A stretch of 44,700 bases of DNA from Hyphomicrobiaceae bacterium (GTDB lineage Bacteria; Pseudomonadota; Alphaproteobacteria; Rhizobiales; Hyphomicrobiaceae), in NCBI GenBank assembly GCA_021730785.1, contig JAKFWF010000031.1, positions 1 through 44,700 of the forward strand, given 5' to 3'. The position numbers and the translations under genes are program-made. Below are positions 18,973 to 28,072 of the stretch, piece after piece (within the stretch, counting starts at the first letter, position 1; each line of letters begins with the position of its first letter). Under the pieces are notes generated by a model, which saw only the letters and a program-made list of their open reading frames with translations, was not told where the DNA came from and ran no database searches.

Positions 18973-19542
18973 ATGCCTTGGTTGATCAACATCCGCATTG
19001 CAGTTCTGCAAGTGCTCGTCGTCGCACTCACCTTGGGGGGCATCGCCGCACCTGGAAGTGCGGAAGGTGGGTCGCCCTTCATCTACGAAGCAAAGTTCGG
19101 CGTTCTTGCCCACGACGTGCCCGATCTGTGGAGCGGGTTCAGCCTGGAACGCGGCATTGGCATCAATGCCGAGATCCAATTCGCGCCGTCCCTGCCGTTC
19201 CTGTGGGGCGACATCCGTCCCGCGATCGGTGGAACGGTGAACACATCCAGGCACACCAGTCAGGCCTACGCAGGCGCCCGCTGGCAACTGGAAACGTCGT
19301 CAGGCATCTACTTCGGCCTGGGGCTGGGTGCTGCCATCCACGATGGCCGTCTTGGGCCCGATGCCATCGACCGCAAGGCGCTCGGCGCCCGCGTCCTGTT
19401 CCATATACCGGCTGAGATCGGTTACCGTTTCGACCAGCAACACAGCTTGTCGGTCTATTTCGAGCACATCTCGAACGGCTATACCGCGCGGTTCAACGAG
19501 GGCCTCGACAACCTCGGCCTGCGCTACGGCTATCGGTTCTGA
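18973..19542 (+). CDS. PagL-like acyloxyacyl hydrolase (lipid A 3-O-deacylase family)
   Basis: 189 residues from ATG 18973. A signal peptide (about 1-30, ending PGSAEG) precedes an outer-membrane beta-barrel with alternating hydrophobic strands, ending in GLRYGYRF with a terminal Phe typical of outer-membrane proteins. The PagL catalytic motif His-Ser-Asn appears as FEHISNGY, followed by NEGLDNLGLRYG. PagL enzymes remove the 3-O-acyl chain from lipid A. The open frame reaches upstream to 18892, but the added 27 residues precede the signal peptide and are not plausible. The gene is divergent from the alkaline phosphatase gene, with the PHO box between them. Confidence 0.8.
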   Translation: MPWLINIRIAVLQVLVVALTLGGIAAPGSAEGGSPFIYEAKFGVLAHDVPDLWSGFSLERGIGINAEIQFAPSLPFLWGDIRPAIGGTVNTSRHTSQAYAGARWQLETSSGIYFGLGLGAAIHDGRLGPDAIDRKALGARVLFHIPAEIGYRFDQQHSLSVYFEHISNGYTARFNEGLDNLGLRYGYRF

Positions 19543-19570
19543 GCCGGCAGACTCGACGATCTACGTCGCG

Positions 19571-19600
19571 ATGTGTATGATTTTTAAAAATCATACACAT
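19571..19600. promoter_or_regulatory. Perfect 30-bp palindrome, probable VapB operator
   Basis: Left arm ATGTGTATGATTTTT at 19571-19585 and right arm AAAAATCATACACAT at 19586-19600 are exact reverse complements with no spacer. It abuts the vapB start and contains an A/T-rich core with TATGAT, which may be the -10 box. Ribbon-helix-helix VapB proteins, usually with VapC, repress their own operon by binding such inverted repeats. In RNA it could also form a hairpin that hides the first ATG (19599), favouring the ATG at 19611. Confidence 0.65.
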
Positions 19601-19823
19601 GGACGCTGGCATGCGCACCAACATCGACATCGACGACGACCTCATGAAGGCCGCCATGGCGGCGACCGGCAAGAAGACCAAGAAGGAGACGGTCGAGGCG
19701 GCATTGCGTCTGGCGATTCGACGCCAACAGATCGCAGGCCTTCTTGAACTCCGCGGCATGGGCTGGGAGGGGGATCTTGAGGCCATGCGCACCGACAATC
19801 CGAAGCTCCACGACGAGCCGTGA
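19599..19823 (+). CDS. vapB: VapB-type antitoxin
   Basis: 74 residues, or 70 if translation starts at ATG 19611 (MRTNIDIDDDLMKAAM), which fits the family better because the first ATG sits in the operator palindrome. The N-terminus is a ribbon-helix-helix DNA-binding domain (beta strand RTNIDID, then the helix TKKETVEAALRLAIRRQ). The C-terminal tail GMGWEGDLEAMRTDNP is the part expected to wrap the toxin. It neutralises VapC and autoregulates the operon. Its stop overlaps the toxin start by four bases (GTGA). Confidence 0.88.
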   Translation: MDAGMRTNIDIDDDLMKAAMAATGKKTKKETVEAALRLAIRRQQIAGLLELRGMGWEGDLEAMRTDNPKLHDEP

Positions 19824-20227
19824 CCATGGGCCGCGTAATGGTCGATAGCTCGGTATGGATCGACTATCTGCGCAATAACGCCAGTCCTGAAACCAAGCTG
19901 CTAGAGCGCTTGTTCGATGCAGACGCGGCACAAATTGGTGATCTGATCCTGTTAGAGGTGCTACAAGGGTCGCACACAGATCAGCAGTTCGACAAGACCA
20001 AACGGCTTCTTGCAGTGCTGCCGGTTGCCGAACTTGGCGGCGAACGAATGGCCATCGCGGCGGCCGCCAACTACCGGGCATTGCGCGTCCGGGGCATTAC
20101 CGTGCGCAAGACAATCGACGTGCTGATTGGCAGCTACTGCATCGCCCATCAGATTGCTCTGCTGCACAACGACCGCGACTTCGACCCCATGGAGCAGCAT
20201 GTGGGGCTCAAGGTCTGGCGGGGCTGA
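19820..20227 (+). CDS. vapC: VapC-type PIN-domain ribonuclease toxin
   Basis: 135 residues from GTG 19820; an in-frame ATG at 19826 (MGRVMVDSSVWIDY) is equally possible. The PIN acidic residues are visible: Asp in MVDSSVWIDYL, Glu in DLILLEVLQG, Asp in RKTIDVLIGSYC and the final Asp pair in HNDRDFDPM. These bind Mg/Mn for RNA cleavage, usually of tRNA or the rRNA loop. The antitoxin is encoded directly upstream. The module sits between the lipid A deacylase and hisS, an unlinked position suggesting that it moves independently. All catalytic residues are present, so the toxin is probably active. Confidence 0.88.
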   Translation: MTMGRVMVDSSVWIDYLRNNASPETKLLERLFDADAAQIGDLILLEVLQGSHTDQQFDKTKRLLAVLPVAELGGERMAIAAAANYRALRVRGITVRKTIDVLIGSYCIAHQIALLHNDRDFDPMEQHVGLKVWRG

Positions 20228-20319
20228 CTGGGCAACTGGGTCATGCTGCTTCCCCAGTGCCATCGCGTCCGCTATAAGCCCGGCACCGCAGCGAGGTTGC
20301 CGAAAAGGCCAGCGTTTTC

Positions 20320-21816
20320 ATGAGCAAAGCACCGAAGGACAATCGACCGGGCGCACGCCTGCCGCGGGGCTTGCGCGACTATGCCGGCGACGACATCTCT
20401 GGCCAGCGCGAGATGCTGGACAAGCTGCGCGTGGTGTTCGAGCGCTACGGCTACGACGCGCTGGAGACACCGGCGATCGAGTACACCGACGCGCTCGGCA
20501 AGTTCCTGCCCGATACTGACCGGCCGAACGCCGGCGTGTTCTCGTTCCAGGACGAAGACGAGCAGTGGATGAGCTTGCGTTACGACATGACGGCGCCACT
20601 GGCCCGGCACGTGGCGGAGAACTTCGACAAGCTGCCGAAGCCCTATCGCCGCTATGCCATGGGCCCCGTGTGGCGCAACGAGAAGCCGGGTCCGGGCCGC
20701 TATCGCCAGTTCATGCAGTGCGATGCCGATACCGTCGGCACCGACAACGTGGCCGCCGACGCGGAAGCCTGCATGCTGATGGCGGACGCGATGGAAGCGC
20801 TCGGCATCCCGCGTGGCAGCTATGTGGTGAAGATGAACAATCGCAAGGTGCTGGATGGAGTGTTGGCTTCGATCGGCATCGACCCGGCATCGGAGGCGGA
20901 TGCGGGCCGCCGGCTGACCGTGCTGCGCGCCGTCGACAAGCTCGACCGCCTGGGCGCCAAGGGCGTGGCGCTGCTGCTTGGGCCGGGCCGCAAGGATGAA
21001 AGCGGTGACTTCACCAAGGGCGCAGGGCTGGAGCAGGCGGCGATCGACAGGGTCTTGGCGTTCGTCGGCGCCAGCGCATCAGGCGCAGCCGACGTGTTCG
21101 GCGTCGTCGAAGGCATCCTCGCTGGCAACGAGGGCGGGCTTGCCGGCGTTGCCGAACTGCGCGCCATCGATGCGCTGGCAAAGGCGGCCGGCTATGGACC
21201 CGACCGCGTGACGTTCGACAGCTCCATCGTCCGCGGCCTCGACTACTACACCGGCCCCGTGTTCGAAGCCGAGCTCACCTTCGAGGTCACCGGCGACGAC
21301 GGCAAGCCGGTGCGCTTCGGCTCGGTCGGCGGTGGCGGACGCTACGACGACCTTGTCGCGAGATTCACGGGCCAGCGCGTGCCGGCCACCGGCTTCTCGA
21401 TCGGCGTGTCGCGGCTGCAGGCAGCCCTTGCCCACCTCGGCAAGGCGAAGTCCACAGCCACGCCCGGACCTGTCGTCGTGCTCGTCATGGATAAGGCCGA
21501 ACTGCCACTCTATCAGAAAATGGCGCAGACGCTGCGCGACGCCGGCATCCGCGCCGAGATGTACCTCGGCACCGCCGGCATGAAACCGCAGATGAAATAC
21601 GCCGACAAGCGCGGCGCACCGTGCGTCGTCATCCAGGGCAGCCAGGAGCGTGACAAGGGCGAGGTGCAGATCAAGGATCTGATCGAGGGCGCGAAACGCT
21701 CGGCCGAAATCACTGACTCGAAGGAATGGCGCGAAGGCCGCCCGGCGCAAGTCTCCGTGCCCGAAGCCCAGATGGTATCGACCGTCCGCGCCATCCTCGC
21801 CCGGCACAAGGGGTGA
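20320..21816 (+). CDS. hisS: Histidyl-tRNA synthetase
   Basis: Class II synthetase that charges tRNA-His; 498 residues, longer than E. coli HisRS (424). Motif 1 region [17 protein letters not shown], motif 2 [24 protein letters not shown], the histidine-A loop [14 protein letters not shown], and motif 3 ([26 protein letters not shown]) are all present. The C-terminal anticodon-binding domain starts near VVVLVMD. The family in Alphaproteobacteria is known for a divergent HisRS that does not need G-1 on tRNA-His; I infer that this is such an enzyme from overall divergence only. It begins the hisS-hisZ-hisG cluster. Confidence 0.95.
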   Translation: MSKAPKDNRPGARLPRGLRDYAGDDISGQREMLDKLRVVFERYGYDALETPAIEYTDALGKFLPDTDRPNAGVFSFQDEDEQWMSLRYDMTAPLARHVAENFDKLPKPYRRYAMGPVWRNEKPGPGRYRQFMQCDADTVGTDNVAADAEACMLMADAMEALGIPRGSYVVKMNNRKVLDGVLASIGIDPASEADAGRRLTVLRAVDKLDRLGAKGVALLLGPGRKDESGDFTKGAGLEQAAIDRVLAFVGASASGAADVFGVVEGILAGNEGGLAGVAELRAIDALAKAAGYGPDRVTFDSSIVRGLDYYTGPVFEAELTFEVTGDDGKPVRFGSVGGGGRYDDLVARFTGQRVPATGFSIGVSRLQAALAHLGKAKSTATPGPVVVLVMDKAELPLYQKMAQTLRDAGIRAEMYLGTAGMKPQMKYADKRGAPCVVIQGSQERDKGEVQIKDLIEGAKRSAEITDSKEWREGRPAQVSVPEAQMVSTVRAILARHKG

Positions 21817-21905
21817 GTGATGATGCAGATCGGCGCGCCGTGCCCGGCTATCAGCCAACCCAAGGCTGACACCGTCTTTGCGGATGTCTGCCAGGGCCAC
21901 ACCTC

Positions 21906-23093
21906 ATGACCTCCACCCTCGACCGCCACTCGGCGCGCTGGCTCGATGCCTTGGCGGCGCGCGCGGCCACCATCCTGCAGGTGTTCGACGGCGCCGGTTT
22001 CGAGATGGTGGCGCCGGCCCACATCCAGCCTGCAGCACTCCTGGTCGATCTCGTCGGCGAAGAAATGCGCGAGGCGACCTTCGGCGTCACCGACCGCGCG
22101 GCCGCAGAATTGTGCTTGCGCACCGACCTCACCGTGCCGATCTGCCGGCTCTTTCTGCAGCGCCACCCGGACGCGCGGGCGATCGCCAGGTATGCGGCGA
22201 GCGGCATGGTGTTTCGCCAGCCGACCGGCGCCGACACCGCCGAACTCGATGCCGGCGAGTTGCATCAGGTGGGTCTCGAACTGTTCAATGCGCGTGATCC
22301 CGCTCGAGCCGAGGTCGAAGCCTTGGATCTCGTGCTCACGGCACTGCGCCGCAGCGATCTGCGCGCGTTCCGCCTGCGCATCGGCGACGTCGGCGTGTTC
22401 CACGATCTCGTGGATGCAATCGACATGCCGGGCCGCTGGCGCGACCGCCTGAAACACCACTTCCGGCGGCCGAAGGCGTTCATGAGCTACCTGCGCCGCC
22501 TCACCGCCAGCCGAACCGCGAAGTTGCCGGACGAGGTGCGCCGGTTGCTCGATCCAGCCGACCCGCTGAAGAGCGAGCACGCCATCGCCCGTCACCTCGA
22601 CGCGCAGGGCGTTGCGGTTCTCGGCACCCGCCGGCTGTCCGAGATCACAGCCCAGTTGCTGGAGCAGCTGGCTGATGAGACCGAGCCGCCGCTGGAACTG
22701 TCGGCTGCCTCCATCATCGACACGTATCTGAGCATCGAGGCAGCGCCGCATGAAGCCATGAAGCGGATCGCCGAGCTTGGCGGCCGGCAGCCGAACCTCG
22801 ATCTGTCGCGCGCACTCACCACTTTCGAGAGGCGCCTGGCATTGTTCGCCGAAGCGCGCATCGACACCGCCGACATGACGTTCGCTGCCGATTTCGGACG
22901 CAACTTCGAATATTACACGGGCTTCGTGTTCGAGGTGACGCGGCCGGGCCCGGTGGCCGGTCGCGCCATTGCCGGCGGCGGGCGCTATGACCGTCTGCTG
23001 CAGGCGGTGGGGGCTCCGGTCCGCGTGCCGGCGGCAGGTGCGGCGATCTACACCGACCGCCTGCTGGCGGCGGCCTGGGGAGGTGCGCTGTGA
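21906..23093 (+). CDS. hisZ: ATP phosphoribosyltransferase regulatory subunit
   Basis: 395 residues. HisRS-like fold without synthetase activity: it has PTGADTAELDAGELHQVGLELF in place of motif 2, YYTGFVFEVTRPGP, and GGGRYDRLL in place of motif 3. HisZ pairs with the short form of HisG to form the hetero-octameric first enzyme of histidine synthesis, which is feedback-inhibited by histidine. The short hisG lies downstream, so the pair is complete. The ATG has AGGG about nine bases upstream. It lies 89 bases after hisS, with no gene in that gap. Confidence 0.93.
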   Translation: MTSTLDRHSARWLDALAARAATILQVFDGAGFEMVAPAHIQPAALLVDLVGEEMREATFGVTDRAAAELCLRTDLTVPICRLFLQRHPDARAIARYAASGMVFRQPTGADTAELDAGELHQVGLELFNARDPARAEVEALDLVLTALRRSDLRAFRLRIGDVGVFHDLVDAIDMPGRWRDRLKHHFRRPKAFMSYLRRLTASRTAKLPDEVRRLLDPADPLKSEHAIARHLDAQGVAVLGTRRLSEITAQLLEQLADETEPPLELSAASIIDTYLSIEAAPHEAMKRIAELGGRQPNLDLSRALTTFERRLALFAEARIDTADMTFAADFGRNFEYYTGFVFEVTRPGPVAGRAIAGGGRYDRLLQAVGAPVRVPAAGAAIYTDRLLAAAWGGAL

Positions 23094-23199
23094 CACGCTT
23101 GATGGCCACTGTCAGCTGCCACGAACCGGCTGCTCCTTGCCGGGTGGCCGGCGCACGCAACGCATGTCGCCCGGCACATGTAAAGACCGGGGCGTTCCC

Positions 23200-23907
23200 A
23201 TGACCGACACCCTCATTCTGGCGATCCCCTCCAAGGGGCGCCTCATGGAACAGAGCGCGCAGACGCTTGAACGATGTGGCCTCAAGTTGCGCAAGACAGG
23301 GCCTGAGCGCGGCTATCGAGGCGAGATCGAAGGTCTGCCCGGCGTGGAGGTGGCCTTCGTGTCGGCTTCCGAGATCGTGCGTCATTTGCGCAGCGGCGAA
23401 GCCCACCTCGGCATTACCGGCCGCGATCTCGTCGAAGAATACATCGACGACTGGCAATCGAAGGTCGAGTTCGTGCGCATCTTCGACTTTGGACCTGCCG
23501 ACGTCGTGGTGGCGGTGCCATCATGCTGGCTCGACGTGCAGGCGATGGCCGACCTCGAGGAAATCGCGGTCGCATTCCGCCGCACGCATCGGCGGCGCCT
23601 GCGGGTCGCGACCAAGTACATGAACCTGACGCGGCGGTTCTTTGCCAGCCACGACGTGTCGAGCTATCGCGTGGTCGAGAGCCTCGGCGCCACCGAAGGC
23701 GCTCCCGCCGCCGGCAGTGCCGACCTGATCGTCGACATCACCACGACCGGCGAAACCCTGCGCGCCAACGGTCTGCACATCCTGGCAGACGGCGTCATCC
23801 TGAAGTCACGCGCGAGCCTGGTGCGGGCGCTTGCCGTGCCGCGCTCCGCCGCCGCCGCCGCGGCTGAAGTTGAGATCCTGGCGCGCCTCAGCGGTCCAGG
23901 CGACTGA
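23200..23907 (+). CDS. hisG: ATP phosphoribosyltransferase catalytic subunit, short form
   Basis: 235 residues from ATG 23200. Catalyses ATP + PRPP to phosphoribosyl-ATP, the first step of histidine synthesis. It begins LILAIPSKGRLMEQS and carries AHLGITGRDLVEEY and the PRPP-binding loop ADLIVDITTTGETLRANGL. It lacks the C-terminal regulatory domain of the long form, consistent with the hisZ gene upstream. The open frame runs up to 22969, but that part overlaps hisZ and is not HisG-like. The last 20 bases overlap the tail of the convergent TPR-protease-SGNH gene. Confidence 0.95.
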   Translation: MTDTLILAIPSKGRLMEQSAQTLERCGLKLRKTGPERGYRGEIEGLPGVEVAFVSASEIVRHLRSGEAHLGITGRDLVEEYIDDWQSKVEFVRIFDFGPADVVVAVPSCWLDVQAMADLEEIAVAFRRTHRRRLRVATKYMNLTRRFFASHDVSSYRVVESLGATEGAPAAGSADLIVDITTTGETLRANGLHILADGVILKSRASLVRALAVPRSAAAAAAEVEILARLSGPGD

Positions 23908-26668
23908 GCTTGCCGGTAAATGCCGGGTGGTCCGTGAACGCGCTCCGGATGGCGTGGTCGAAGCGTTCGGCCACGCGACCAAAGCCATCGGTACTTGGAT
24001 GTAACTCGTCATACCACTCGGTTGTCGGACCAACCGCACCGCGACAATCAACATAGTGGATGATGCCCGGGCGTTGGGCGGCAAAGTCTGCGAGCGCAGC
24101 GTTGAACCGATTGACGATAGCGGCCACGATCTCGGTTTGCAGTTTCATGCTTTCGATGCCGCGCTGATCGAACAGCGGTCGGCGCAGCCATTTGCCCTTG
24201 TTCTTCGGAAATGTCCGATCGTAGCCGTGTACGAAAAACTTCAGATCGCCTTTCCGTTCGATCGCGCCTTTGATCAGTTCGCGGAACTCGTCAAGGAGAT
24301 CAGCGATCGTGCGATCGAGCCGTTCGGTCAGGTATCCAGCGGCCGGCAAGCCCTTCTCGAAGTCCTTCACGTAGCGAACGACCTGGCCATCACCGAGCAG
24401 ATCGTTGCCGCCACCGCTGAGCAGCACGCCATCGGGCTTGAGGTCGCGGACTGCGGCAAAGAAGTCCTGTGCGTCGGCTGAGATCTTGCCGACCTCCATG
24501 CCCGCGATCGCCCGGCAGTGGATCGGATAGGTGAGGCTCAAGTGGTCGATGACGTCTTTCGGCCTCGGCAGGGGAAACTGGAACCAGCTGTCGCCTTCGG
24601 AAACGAACGTCAGCTGGGTTCGAGCCGGATCCCGTAGCGCAGCTCTGAAATTGCCGTTGCGTCGTTGCCGGAACGCCTTGCTGAGGACGACTGCTGCCGT
24701 GTACGTCAGCAGTTGGCTCACGTCGCGCCGCGCTTGGGGCACGAGGCCATTGTTGTCAGCGGGCGCCGCTTCGGGGTCGAGAAGGACTGCAACATCAGGT
24801 TCGGCGAACCAGGTCGAGATCGCTGCATCCGGCGTCGTGGGGTCGCCAACCGCAGCGGCCAGCGCTTCTAGCGTCGTGGGAGTGGCGCTCCGGCTCGAGG
24901 CCGGCGGCAGCGTCACAGTCACCGTGGCCCCGCGCGTCGTCCGCGCGACCTCGGCGGCGATTGATTTCAGCGACACGCCCTCGTTGGCCACGTAACGCTT
25001 GCCGGGTCGTTTCGACAGCGGCTCTATGCCCGTCCGTTTGCGACCTTCGGCAATGCCTGCCTGGTGCACACCAATCAAGTTCCATTGCTTGTCGTAGACC
25101 GGGCTTCCCGAGTTGCCGCCGAGCGTCGGCGTCGTGTAGCGCAGAAAAATGTCGTGCGGCCGATCGCTGCGTTTGAAGCCCGTATCGATCAGGCGGGAAT
25201 TGGCGAGCGATACCGACAGCTCAAGTCCTTCCGGATGGCCGATGATGCTGCAGCCCCTTTGCGCATCGCTGAACCCCTCGATCGAGGCGGGGATGTCGCC
25301 AAAGTCTCGCACTGGTGCGGGTACGAGATCACTGGGCAAGCCTCTGACCCGCAGAATGCAGGCGTCGAGTTCGCGCGATTCGAACAGGGGCTCGTCGGCG
25401 CAGGCGAATTGCCGGCTGCCGCCCCGGCGATATTCCTCGAACTGCAGCCGCACGTGACGCGGCTGGATGCTGCCATTCAGGCGCGATGCCACATGGGCGG
25501 CAGTGACGGCGACGACTTCGTCGCCCCAAGGGTGGTGCAGATCTCCGCCGCGGATCAGGAACGCGGTGCCGCTGGCGTGGTCTTCGCCGGCTTCGTAGAC
25601 TGCCGCAACCGATTGGGCGCGCGCGATGCCCGTCCGCAGCGACTTGAGCTTCACGGGCCAGTCCGCCCCCAGGATCGACTGGGGCACCAAACCATCCGCG
25701 CGATCGAGCAGCAGTTGGCTATTGTCGCTCAAAATGATGCCACCGCCTGGCTTGTCGGCGAGCCGCACCCGAAGCATCTGCACGAGGGACGCGCCGCCAT
25801 CGTGTCCGTCCGGATCGATTCGCCAGACCTCGATCAACTGACGCACCGAACTGGCAATCTGGAAGGCATCGACGTAGGCACCGTCGGCATAGGCCGCATA
25901 CCATTTGGCCGCGTCCTTCCATTCGCCGAGCGCCACGTAGGCTTCGCCGAGCGAGGCCAGCATCCAGGGATCGGCGGGCTGGTTCGCGGTTGCGCGCTCT
26001 GCAACCGGCAGCAGTGCCGCTATGGTCGATTTCGCCATGTCGACGGACCGGTTACTAACCGAGGTCGGCACGTTGTCCCATTCGGCGCGCGCGGTCATCG
26101 CCAGCATATTGACCCGAGGCCAGTGGTCGGCGATGGGCGAACCACCGGCATAGGCTGCATCATACCACATCAAGGAGGCTTGCAGCGGGCCCGCGGCCGG
26201 GCGGTGATCAGCCCGCGCCGCAGCTGAATCCATGTAGATCTGCTTGTGGGCACGGCCGAGCAGGCCCTGCATCTCACGCCGCTCGCGATCATGCCCCGCA
26301 TAGGCATCGGCCGGCACCGATGCGATCAGGTTGAGCCCCGTCCGCAGCGTATCGATGGCCGCGTTGATCTGCCCGTTTTCGATGAGCGACTGCGCGTACT
26401 GCCGGCGCACGAGCGGATCAAACAGCGGACTGCCGGGATCGTCGTGACCATTGCGCATGAGGGCCTGGGCAAGGGCCGCCAGCAGATCGAATTGTCTCGC
26501 CCCACGCAGGGCACCCAGGATCGTCTTGCGCTGATCCTGGCTGAACTCAGCATCACCTTGGTCGATCGCCGCGATCGTTCGCTCCGTCACACGTGCGGCT
26601 TCGGGAAACTCAAATTTGTCGAGATGCTGGCGCAGGGTCTTGATCAGCGCGGCGGCGTCATTTGGCAT
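23888..26668 (-). CDS. TPR - trypsin-like protease - SGNH hydrolase fusion
   Basis: 926 residues from ATG 26668, chosen because GAGGAA lies six bases upstream; an in-frame start at 26797 adds 43 unlikely residues. Three parts are visible. Residues 1-290 are helical repeats of TPR or TRAFs-binding type (DPWMLASLGEAYVALGEWKDAAKWYAAYA). Residues 355-575 are a trypsin-like fold with a full triad: His392 (VTAAHVA), Asp435 (ELDACIL) and Ser520 (LGGNSGSPV). Residues 685-910 are an SGNH/GDSL hydrolase with Ser694 (EGDSWFQ), Asn755 (GGGNDLL) and Asp887/His890 (DELHP). No signal peptide or membrane helix is seen, so it is probably cytosolic. Substrates are unknown. I do not recognise this exact architecture; TPR-protease proteins occur in bacterial conflict systems, so a defence or effector role is a hypothesis. 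Confidence 0.85.
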   Translation of the reverse strand: MPNDAAALIKTLRQHLDKFEFPEAARVTERTIAAIDQGDAEFSQDQRKTILGALRGARQFDLLAALAQALMRNGHDDPGSPLFDPLVRRQYAQSLIENGQINAAIDTLRTGLNLIASVPADAYAGHDRERREMQGLLGRAHKQIYMDSAAARADHRPAAGPLQASLMWYDAAYAGGSPIADHWPRVNMLAMTARAEWDNVPTSVSNRSVDMAKSTIAALLPVAERATANQPADPWMLASLGEAYVALGEWKDAAKWYAAYADGAYVDAFQIASSVRQLIEVWRIDPDGHDGGASLVQMLRVRLADKPGGGIILSDNSQLLLDRADGLVPQSILGADWPVKLKSLRTGIARAQSVAAVYEAGEDHASGTAFLIRGGDLHHPWGDEVVAVTAAHVASRLNGSIQPRHVRLQFEEYRRGGSRQFACADEPLFESRELDACILRVRGLPSDLVPAPVRDFGDIPASIEGFSDAQRGCSIIGHPEGLELSVSLANSRLIDTGFKRSDRPHDIFLRYTTPTLGGNSGSPVYDKQWNLIGVHQAGIAEGRKRTGIEPLSKRPGKRYVANEGVSLKSIAAEVARTTRGATVTVTLPPASSRSATPTTLEALAAAVGDPTTPDAAISTWFAEPDVAVLLDPEAAPADNNGLVPQARRDVSQLLTYTAAVVLSKAFRQRRNGNFRAALRDPARTQLTFVSEGDSWFQFPLPRPKDVIDHLSLTYPIHCRAIAGMEVGKISADAQDFFAAVRDLKPDGVLLSGGGNDLLGDGQVVRYVKDFEKGLPAAGYLTERLDRTIADLLDEFRELIKGAIERKGDLKFFVHGYDRTFPKNKGKWLRRPLFDQRGIESMKLQTEIVAAIVNRFNAALADFAAQRPGIIHYVDCRGAVGPTTEWYDELHPSTDGFGRVAERFDHAIRSAFTDHPAFTGKLSRLDR

Positions 26669-26931
26669 TTCAATTCCTCGACAGCAACATTGAAAGATCA
26701 CCCGGGGCCACAATTCCCACGCCGGCAACGGAATGCCCGTCTCCCTTTGCCAGCCCAATGAGCATATTACGGCGTTGAGGAACTGCACAGCATCCATACC
26801 ACCGCTTCATGACCGACTGTGGCTGGCGCGTCCCAGCGCGGCGGTTAGCGTCGTGCGGGTCACACTTGCCATGGTCGGCCGATCCGACGCATTGTCCGGC
26901 CACCTGACCCACTGCTGGAAGTGCAAGACCC

Positions 26932-27681
26932 ATGTCGGCTGCCAAATCCGCAATCATGAGTGCGCTCGGACGCGCGGTTGGCCCGCAGCGCGAGTCGCTG
27001 CGCAGGGTGCTGGCACGGCAGCAATCGCAGGCGCGCCGATCGACTGAGCGGCCAAAGCTCGTGCTGGCAAGCGCCTCGCCGCGACGATTGGCCTTGCTCG
27101 ATCAGGTGGGCGTGACACCCGATGCGCTGCGTCCAGCTTCGATCGACGAGACGCCACGCCGGGCCGAGATGCCGCGTGCCCTGGTCTCGCGCTTGTCGCG
27201 AGCCAAGGCGGAAGCCGCGCGCGATCAGCTGGCCAACGATACGGGCCTCGCCGATTCCTACATTCTTGCAGCCGACACGGTGGTGACGGTCGGCCGCCGC
27301 ATCCTCATGAAGCCGAAGTTCGTCGAGGAGGCGGTCGAATCGTTGCAGCTCCTATCGGGCCGCGCGCATCGCGTGTTGACCGGCATCTGCCTGATCACGC
27401 CCGACGACCGCCAGCGCGTGAAGATCATCGAGACGCGCGTGCGCTTCAAGCGGTTGTCGCGGGCCGAGATCGAGGCCTACATCGCCTCGCGCGAATGGCG
27501 CGACAAGGCGGGTGGCTATGCGATCCAGGGGCTCGCTGGCTGTTTCGTGCAGAAGGTCATCGGCTCCTACACCAATGTCGTCGGCCTGCCGCTGACCGAG
27601 GTGACGAGCTTGCTCGCCGGCGAAGGCTTTCCGGTGCATTTCAACTGGGTGAAGGCTGCCGACGTCGACCCGACCGAGTAG
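26932..27681 (+). CDS. Maf-family nucleotide pyrophosphatase
   Basis: 249 residues. Maf proteins hydrolyse non-canonical or modified NTPs (dTTP/UTP-type or methylated) as house-cleaning enzymes. The hallmark [18 protein letters not shown] starts near residue 43. ILAADTVV, the helix [28 protein letters not shown] and [11 protein letters not shown] follow, all conserved. The first 40 residues are a basic, Arg-rich extension not found in most family members; a later start at ATG 26956 shortens but does not remove it, and no Met lies closer to the core. The subtype (YhdE versus YceF) is not decided. yacG follows after 35 bases. Confidence 0.9.
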   Translation: MSAAKSAIMSALGRAVGPQRESLRRVLARQQSQARRSTERPKLVLASASPRRLALLDQVGVTPDALRPASIDETPRRAEMPRALVSRLSRAKAEAARDQLANDTGLADSYILAADTVVTVGRRILMKPKFVEEAVESLQLLSGRAHRVLTGICLITPDDRQRVKIIETRVRFKRLSRAEIEAYIASREWRDKAGGYAIQGLAGCFVQKVIGSYTNVVGLPLTEVTSLLAGEGFPVHFNWVKAADVDPTE

Positions 27682-27716
27682 CGGGGCAGTGGCGGCAGAC
27701 GTGCGGAATTGACGTG

Positions 27717-27959
27717 ATGGCGGACGAAGCGAAAGTGGACGAGCGTATCGACGGCGGCAGATGTTCGATCTGCAAGCGGCCGACCGTGTTCGAATTTCGC
27801 CCCTTCTGTTCGAAGCGTTGCGCCGACGTCGATCTGGCGCGCTGGCTCGGCGGCGCCTATGCGATTGCCGGTGGCGGAGCGGACGCGGACGAAGATGGCG
27901 AGGGAATGGCGGATCTACCGCCGATCCCGGCCCCTGATCCAGATCAGCGTCGCTCCTGA
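27717..27959 (+). CDS. yacG: Zinc-binding DNA gyrase inhibitor YacG
   Basis: 80 residues from ATG 27717. The zinc site is Cys16-x2-Cys19 (RCSICKRP) and Cys31-x3-Cys35 (FCSKRCADVDL), followed by RWLGGAYAI, the usual YacG order. The known role of the family is inhibition of gyrase by binding GyrB. The C-terminal 30 residues are acidic and Pro-rich. Position just after maf and just before tRNA-Phe matches the arrangement in many Alphaproteobacteria. An in-frame start much further upstream (27495) would overlap maf and is not supported. Confidence 0.92.
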   Translation: MADEAKVDERIDGGRCSICKRPTVFEFRPFCSKRCADVDLARWLGGAYAIAGGGADADEDGEGMADLPPIPAPDPDQRRS

Positions 27960-27991
27960 TCCGATATTTGCATCGCCCCAGTCGGCAGTGC

Positions 27992-28020
27992 TGGACAGGA
28001 CCTGCCGCAGCACATATAAC
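27992..28020 (+). promoter_or_regulatory. Sigma-70-type promoter for tRNA-Phe
   Basis: TGGACA at 27992-27997 (five of six to TTGACA), a 17-base spacer and TATAAC at 28015-28020 (five of six to TATAAT). Transcription would start near 28027, about 46 bases before the tRNA. Confidence 0.65.
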
Positions 28021-28072
28021 CCGCCGACTTCGTGAACGAACGCGCAGGCGGGCGATCAGCACGTCGAGAGAT

